Below are positions 59,305 through 64,000 of a stretch of 64,000 nucleotides of DNA, piece after piece (the stretch's first letter is position 1; every line of letters starts with the position of its first letter). Both the position numbers and the translations under genes were made by a program. The DNA is from Desulforamulus ruminis DSM 2154. GTDB taxonomy: Bacteria; Bacillota; Desulfotomaculia; Desulfotomaculales; Desulfotomaculaceae. Location: the NCBI RefSeq assembly GCF_000215085.1, contig NC_015589.1, positions 2,430,120 through 2,494,119 of the forward strand, written 5' to 3'. The notes under the pieces were generated by a model that was given only the letters and a program-made list of their open reading frames with translations, made no database searches and was not told where the DNA came from.

Positions 59305-59821
59305 ATGAAACTTACTATCAAAGACTGTACCCTGGATGATATTCATATACTTCATGAAGTTTCTTATAAAAACATATAGTGAAACCTTCAGAAATATGAA
59401 TACACTATTTAACATGAAAACCTATCTGGAACAGGCTTTTGAAATTAACAAACTACGTGATGAATTATCAAATAGCAGTTCGCTGTTTTATTTTCTATAT
59501 GTTGATGAAGAATTAGCAGGTTACTTAAAATTGAATGAATACGAAGCACAAACCGATCTCAACGACCCACAATCCATAGAAATTGAAAGAATATATGTGA
59601 CAAAAGAATTTCAAGGCAAAGGCTTGGGTCGTATCTTATTAAATAAAGCAATTGACACAGCAAATATACGAAAAAAATCGTACATATGGCTTGGCGTCCG
59701 GGAAAGAAATGATAAAGCGATTTCATTTTATAAAAAGAATGGATTTTATGTAATTGGCAACCATCCCTTCTTTATGGGAGAAGAAGAACAAACAGATTTT
59801 ATTATGCGAAAAGATCTATAA
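59305..59821 (+). pseudogene. GNAT acetyltransferase with one-base frameshift
   Basis: ATG 59305 reads MKLTIKDCTLDDIHILHEVS and stops at 59377; the second frame continues KTYSETFRNMNT through the acetyl-CoA site (YVTKEFQGKGLGRILLNKA) and WLGVRERNDKAISFYKKNGF to 59821. Removing one A from the run at 59368-59372 joins the frames into a full-length protein of about 171 residues. It may be a true pseudogene or a homopolymer read error. Confidence 0.8.
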
Positions 59822-59965
59822 TCCGATTAATATGCTTATTGATTGTTAAAGCTAAAATTTTTCTCTTTAGCTTTAAATAAAGATTATTTGTAAAAGGACT
59901 TTAAAATCTTTTGCAGAAAAAATTTAAAATGGTTTGGCAATGCAAATTAATCTGACCTCATTTTT

Positions 59966-60117
59966 GTCGTCGATCGTAGGTAGTGCAAAAAACCCGGGGG
60001 ATCGACGACAATTTAAAAAGGATCAAACGGCATGTTTAAAGGGCTGGAAAAAATGAGGTGTTTAAAATGCCCTATAGCACTTTTATAATATGCCTTATAT
60101 TTTGCCGACTCCGACGG
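59966..60117 (+). promoter_or_regulatory. CRISPR leader
   Basis: AT-rich region ending at repeat 1. It includes a perfect 10-bp inverted repeat GTCGTCGATC/GATCGACGAC (59966-59975, 60000-60009) and TTATAATAT near 60084. The degenerate copy at 55315 supports its extent. Confidence 0.75.
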
Positions 60118-61408
60118 GTTTTTAGCTTACCTATAAGGATTTGAAACTGCCATTTCTGTATCCCTAGAGGTTGACACTATGGCGGTTTTTAGCTTACCTA
60201 TAAGGATTTGAAACAAGCGTCTATATGTCGTTCTCCAAAGTCTGAACTATGTTTTTAGCTTACCTATAAGGATTTGAAACAGAGATTTTTCAATCTCTTC
60301 CTCTGGTTCAAAAACTTGTTTTTAGCTTACCTATAAGGATTTGAAACTACTTTTTTGCAATTTCCTTGATTTCTATTACCGACGTTTTTAGCTTACCTAT
60401 AAGGATTTGAAACGGAATGATCCCTCGTTCAGGATTTCAGGTTTTAGTGAGTTTTTAGCTTACCTATAAGGATTTGAAACCCACCTTCCAGTATAAATGA
60501 TGTTTTTTATTTAAAAGAGTTTTTAGCTTACCTATAAGGATTTGAAACCGCATACTGCGAGAAGAAAAGAATCTAACCCTTGAGTTTTTAGCTTACCTAT
60601 AAGGATTTGAAACCCGCTCAGCAGGCACTGGAACATAAATTAATTGACGAGGTTTTTAGCTTACCTATAAGGATTTGAAACTAAGCGCAAGAAAGACGGT
60701 AGCTATAGGCCTGTAGGGTTTTTAGCTTACCTATAAGGATTTGAAACTTCCATTATCCCAATTAATATCATCCCATTTAAGAGTTTTTAGCTTACCTATA
60801 AGGATTTGAAACTCTCACCCCCTCCATTTTCTTGAACACCGCCCCACAGTTTTTAGCTTACCTATAAGGATTTGAAACACCATTGGCTGATTTTGTCAAT
60901 AACGCTTTGTTTGTGTTTTTAGCTTACCTATAAGGATTTGAAACCTAAACTTAGAAGGAGGTGTGGGAAATGACTAACTTGTTTTTAGCTTACCTATAAG
61001 GATTTGAAACATGTCCTGCTCAACTTTCACCCGCTGGCCATCATGGGTTTTTAGCTTACCTATAAGGATTTGAAACTTTGGAGGTGGTAGCTATGGGTTA
61101 GGTGAGAAAAAAGTTTTTAGCTTACCTATAAGGATTTGAAACCCCAAGGGTTAAAAGGAGAAAAAGAGATAAGGATTGGTTTTTAGCTTACCTATAAGGA
61201 TTTGAAACGTAAAACAGGCCGGTGTGGGAGCGGTGGAAGCTGGAAGTTTTTAGCTTACCTATAAGGATTTGAAACAAAGGGGATGGCTATTACCGTGATC
61301 AGGAAAAGTAAGTTTTTAGCTTACCTATAAGGATTTGAAACTGAGGATCTAAAAGAACGACTGCAAATTTAGTCATTAGTTTTTAGCTTACCTATAAGGA
61401 TTTATCAA
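60118..61408 (+). CRISPR. CRISPR array, 20 repeats and 19 spacers
   Basis: The 30-bp repeat begins GTTTTTAGCTTACC and ends AAGGATTTGAAAC; 19 copies are identical and the last (61379-61408) ends in ATCAA in place of GAAAC. Spacers are 35-38 bp, all different. The leader is on the left and the degenerate repeat on the right, so the array reads on the plus strand. The repeat end GAAAC is usual for type I-B/III systems. No cas gene lies in this window. Confidence 0.97.
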
Positions 61409-61481
61409 AATTATCTTTAGCCTTCATTTCGTATATGCCAGATGATTATCTAACGAAAATACTTTCCATGGAGTTGAGAAA

Positions 61482-63014
61482 ATGAAAAGAGCAACCCTAT
61501 TATGGATTACTGTTTTTATTCTCTGTCTTACCCTTCAAGTAAAACCGGTTCTGGCGGAGACGGTAAAAGTCAGCCTGCCCGGCTTTCCGGTTGCTCTGAA
61601 TGAAGTCACTGTGAACAATGATTACCGCCAGTATCCTCTCATCGTTTATAAAGATATTACCTATTTTCCCATGACCTATTATGACTGTCGTTTTCTGGGA
61701 CTTGAAACCCATTGGTCCACTGAGAAAGGACTGGAGATCAAGAGTACCGGTATAACCGGCGGCTACCGGGATTATCTTGGAAAGGTCAAAAATAAGCAAA
61801 CGGATACGGCGGTGAGGGCTGCCTTTCCTGTGACAATGAATGGCAAGGCCATAGAAAACAGCACGGAAGCCTACCCGTTGTTAACCTTCCGAAATGTAAC
61901 CTATTTCCCGATAACCCGGGAGCTTGGGGAAACATTTGGCTGGGATTGTCAGTTTGATCGTGACAAAGGCTTGATAATTCGTTCCGGCAACGCCGTAGTC
62001 CATGAGGTCTATTGGCCCGGATATCATCCGGAGTACGGTTTTACTACCGGCAATGGTTACTTCTTCTATAGTGGAGGAGACGGTAAGATTTATCAGACCC
62101 AGGGCGGGAAATTGGAAGAGCCTGCGGAGATTTATCGGCTTCCTAAATGGACCTATGGGAACGGAGAGTTTGTAAGACCCCGTTTTTACGTAGAAAATGG
62201 AAAGCCTTGTTTTTCCTATCATCAGGGCGGCGCGGTGATGGGAGCGGATTATTATTTCGAGATTAAGCCGGATGGCACCTGTCGGGAAAAATACTCCGGC
62301 TATCTGACGGTTAAACAGTTTGGCGACTGGAGTGTGACGGCACGGCAGTTTGGGCCGCCCACCAGCGACAATCTCAGTGTGCAATACCGGGAACAGGAGC
62401 CCAAATCCGTGGGGGATCCCGCTTATGTCTACGGCTGGAGTGTTATCGACGGTCAATCTTACAGCCCCAGTAAGGATATTTATTTAATGGGTAAGGAGAT
62501 TTACATTTTAGCTTTTAATCCGGCAAATGGAAAGAATGAAAGCCGAGTACATCGGGTTAACATGGATACCAATCAAGTGACCCAAATGACTACGGAAGCC
62601 GTGGATCATTTTCAAATGAATACTGATTCCATCTATTATCTTAAGGAAGCAAATCTATATCGAACCGGACTGCAGGATGGGGTTACGGAAACAGTTAAAA
62701 CCGGTGTTCAGTCTTTTTGTCTCCTAGATAAGCTGGTTTATTATGTAGATGCTCAAGACAGCCAGCTTTATAAACTTGGCTGGGAGGATTCCCTGAATCC
62801 CGGGGCCAAGGTGAAAAGTCTAAAAATAGAGGACGGCTATCTGATCTGCTCCTTTTCCTCAGAGAAATTTATTCCTTACAAGCTGTTAATTTTTAATGCG
62901 GACGGTAATCTTGTCTGGAAGGGGTCCGACGGAATTAAGGATGTAATCCTGAATCAAGGTGTGATTACTTATCAGTCTGAGGAGGATGGAAGGTTCTTCT
63001 CAGGCAAAATTTAA
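61482..63014 (+). CDS. Secreted protein with stalk-like domains and DUF5050-like region
   Basis: The 510-residue protein has a signal peptide (cleavage after VLAE, about residue 26) and two copper-amine-oxidase-N-type stalk domains (VALNEVTVNNDYRQYPLIVY with DITYFPMTYYDC, and VTMNGKAIENSTEAYPLLTF with NVTYFPITRELGETFGWDC). A beta-propeller-like C-terminal half follows (HRVNMDTNQVTQMTTEAVDH, NLYRTGLQDGVTETVK). It is probably a wall-associated exported protein. It starts 73 bp after the array. Confidence 0.85.
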   Translation: MKRATLLWITVFILCLTLQVKPVLAETVKVSLPGFPVALNEVTVNNDYRQYPLIVYKDITYFPMTYYDCRFLGLETHWSTEKGLEIKSTGITGGYRDYLGKVKNKQTDTAVRAAFPVTMNGKAIENSTEAYPLLTFRNVTYFPITRELGETFGWDCQFDRDKGLIIRSGNAVVHEVYWPGYHPEYGFTTGNGYFFYSGGDGKIYQTQGGKLEEPAEIYRLPKWTYGNGEFVRPRFYVENGKPCFSYHQGGAVMGADYYFEIKPDGTCREKYSGYLTVKQFGDWSVTARQFGPPTSDNLSVQYREQEPKSVGDPAYVYGWSVIDGQSYSPSKDIYLMGKEIYILAFNPANGKNESRVHRVNMDTNQVTQMTTEAVDHFQMNTDSIYYLKEANLYRTGLQDGVTETVKTGVQSFCLLDKLVYYVDAQDSQLYKLGWEDSLNPGAKVKSLKIEDGYLICSFSSEKFIPYKLLIFNADGNLVWKGSDGIKDVILNQGVITYQSEEDGRFFSGKI

Positions 63015-63241
63015 TGTTTTAAAATTAATCCATCGGGATACCTAGTGCATTTGTTGGGATTTCTAATGGAGAGAACGTTGCTAACTATCCCCATGCTAGC
63101 CATATTATCCCATTGCAGAGCTCTAGCCACTGTGTGTACCCCTAGAAGCAAACTTTTTGCACTCTAAGGTTTCTTTTCTTTTGTAACATTTCTATAATAC
63201 TTCCATATTATGGAGTATCACTTAGGAAAGGGGAATGCATA

Positions 63242-63397
63242 ATGGGTTACGGATGTGGCGGAGGTTGCAATCACGGTTGTAGCGGTAACGTCGGTTACGG
63301 CGGGTGCTATGACAGTTGTGCTTTCATCATATTCTTAATTCTTATTCTGCTGCTTCTCGGAGGCACCGGCTTTGGCGGATATAGTGTAGCAAAATAA
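63242..63397 (+). CDS. YjcZ-type small sporulation peptide
   Basis: ATG 63242 follows AAAGGGGAATGCATA. The 51-residue product is Gly/Cys-rich at the N-terminus (MGYGCGGGCNHGCSGNVGYG) and has one hydrophobic segment (FIIFLILILLLL). This is the pattern of YjcZ-family spore peptides. A strong terminator follows 10 bp after the stop. Confidence 0.85.
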   Translation: MGYGCGGGCNHGCSGNVGYGGCYDSCAFIIFLILILLLLGGTGFGGYSVAK

Positions 63398-63407
63398 AGA
63401 ACGAAGG

Positions 63408-63437
63408 CCCCTGGATATCACCAGGGGTTTTTGTTTT
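63408..63437 (+). terminator. Terminator of the YjcZ-type gene
   Basis: CCCCTGG and CCAGGGG pair across a 6-base loop and TTTTTGTTTT follows. Confidence 0.9.
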
Positions 63438-63661
63438 AAGAAGGATGAGTTGGCAAAAATGCCACTCTTTTCTGTCCCAAAAGTTTCCTTCATTGATTGA
63501 ATATAATAAAGCCACCGCATTTTTTTAGCTGCTTGGGAGATTCTCATTACACTTTTGCCAATATTATGGTATAATTTTGATCTATTTTATAACGTCTGAC
63601 AATAATGATATTTAGTCAAAAATAACAGAAGTCCTATATCCAACAGATTATGGAGGTTATC

Positions 63662-64000
63662 ATGGTAAAAAGCTTTGATCTCTCTAAGCTAGATGAGGTT
63701 ATGAAAATTTGGCTGGAATCAAACATTACAGCACATAGCTTTATCCCGGAACAATTCTGGGAAGACAACTTTGATACGGTCAAAGAACTCCTACCCCAAG
63801 CAGAGATTTGGGTATATGAAGATAAAGAAGCCATCAAAGGATTTATTGGTATCTTAAATCAATCTTATATCGCAGGTCTTTTTGTTTCCAACCAGTATCA
63901 ATCCAAGGGAATTGGAAGTAAACTTATTGAAAAATGCAAACAGCTTCACCCGGTTTTATGTCTGGATGTTTATGTGAAGAACCAAAAAGCCATCCGTTTT
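63662..64000 (+). CDS. GNAT family N-acetyltransferase, 3' end cut by window
   Basis: ATG 63662 has GGAGG 5 bp before it. At least 113 residues are visible: MVKSFDLSKLDEVMKIWLES, then the acetyl-CoA-binding V/A motif LFVSNQYQSKGIGSKLIEKC and LDVYVKNQKAIRF. The substrate is unknown. It is not closely related to the frameshifted acetyltransferase at 59305. Confidence 0.85.
   Translation, partial: MVKSFDLSKLDEVMKIWLESNITAHSFIPEQFWEDNFDTVKELLPQAEIWVYEDKEAIKGFIGILNQSYIAGLFVSNQYQSKGIGSKLIEKCKQLHPVLCLDVYVKNQKAIRF

Overview
The window looks like chromosomal DNA of an endospore-forming Firmicute, most like the Desulfotomaculum/Desulforamulus group. This is inferred from gene content: sporulation genes yunB and a YjcZ-type peptide, a ylqG-ylqH-like pair, EutV/EutW control of ethanolamine genes, consensus Shine-Dalgarno sites with many GTG and TTG starts, and a 16S-Ile-Ala-23S-5S operon. 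No species-level claim is made.

Layout. 1-4.6 kb: two glycosyltransferase-2/TPR proteins face a repeat-rich surface-type protein. 4.7-13.5 kb: a YkgJ protein, then an ethanolamine locus on the minus strand reading eutV, eutW, a receiver-only regulator, permease, eutB, eutC, eutA. Two RNA terminators in it each overlap a small hairpin with an A1/G4 hexaloop, as expected for EutV antitermination. 13.7-26 kb: a sugar-acid catabolic locus with an IlvD/Edd-type dehydratase, a 2-hydroxyacid dehydrogenase, two KDPG aldolases, KDG kinase, an IclR regulator, a LarA-like Ni-pincer epimerase homologue, a TRAP transporter, an MDR dehydrogenase and an SDR. Together they could turn idonate, keto-gluconate or C2-epimeric acids into gluconate, then KDG, KDPG, pyruvate and glyceraldehyde-3-phosphate.

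26-33 kb: a YczE-type membrane protein, a broken acyl-ACP thioesterase, and an rRNA operon whose spacers carry related GC-rich repeats. 33-45 kb: yunB, a tyrS gene reduced to its two ends, a class A PBP, an EamA transporter, an ABC-2 exporter, an ECF-type sigma/anti-sigma pair, a diguanylate cyclase and a metallophosphoesterase. 45-55 kb: ylqH/ylqG-like genes with a 65-bp piece of the sigma gene copied beside them, Cu/Zn SOD, an EVE protein, and cydABDC behind an Rrf2 regulator whose promoter overlaps a perfect dyad.

55-64 kb is the accessory region. It holds a decayed CRISPR leader with repeat remnants, two secreted proteins of unknown role, a frameshifted IS110 element preceded by a two-loop RNA matching bridge-RNA architecture, a frameshifted acetyltransferase, a 20-repeat CRISPR array with no cas genes in the window, a secreted stalk-domain protein, a YjcZ-type peptide and the start of another acetyltransferase.
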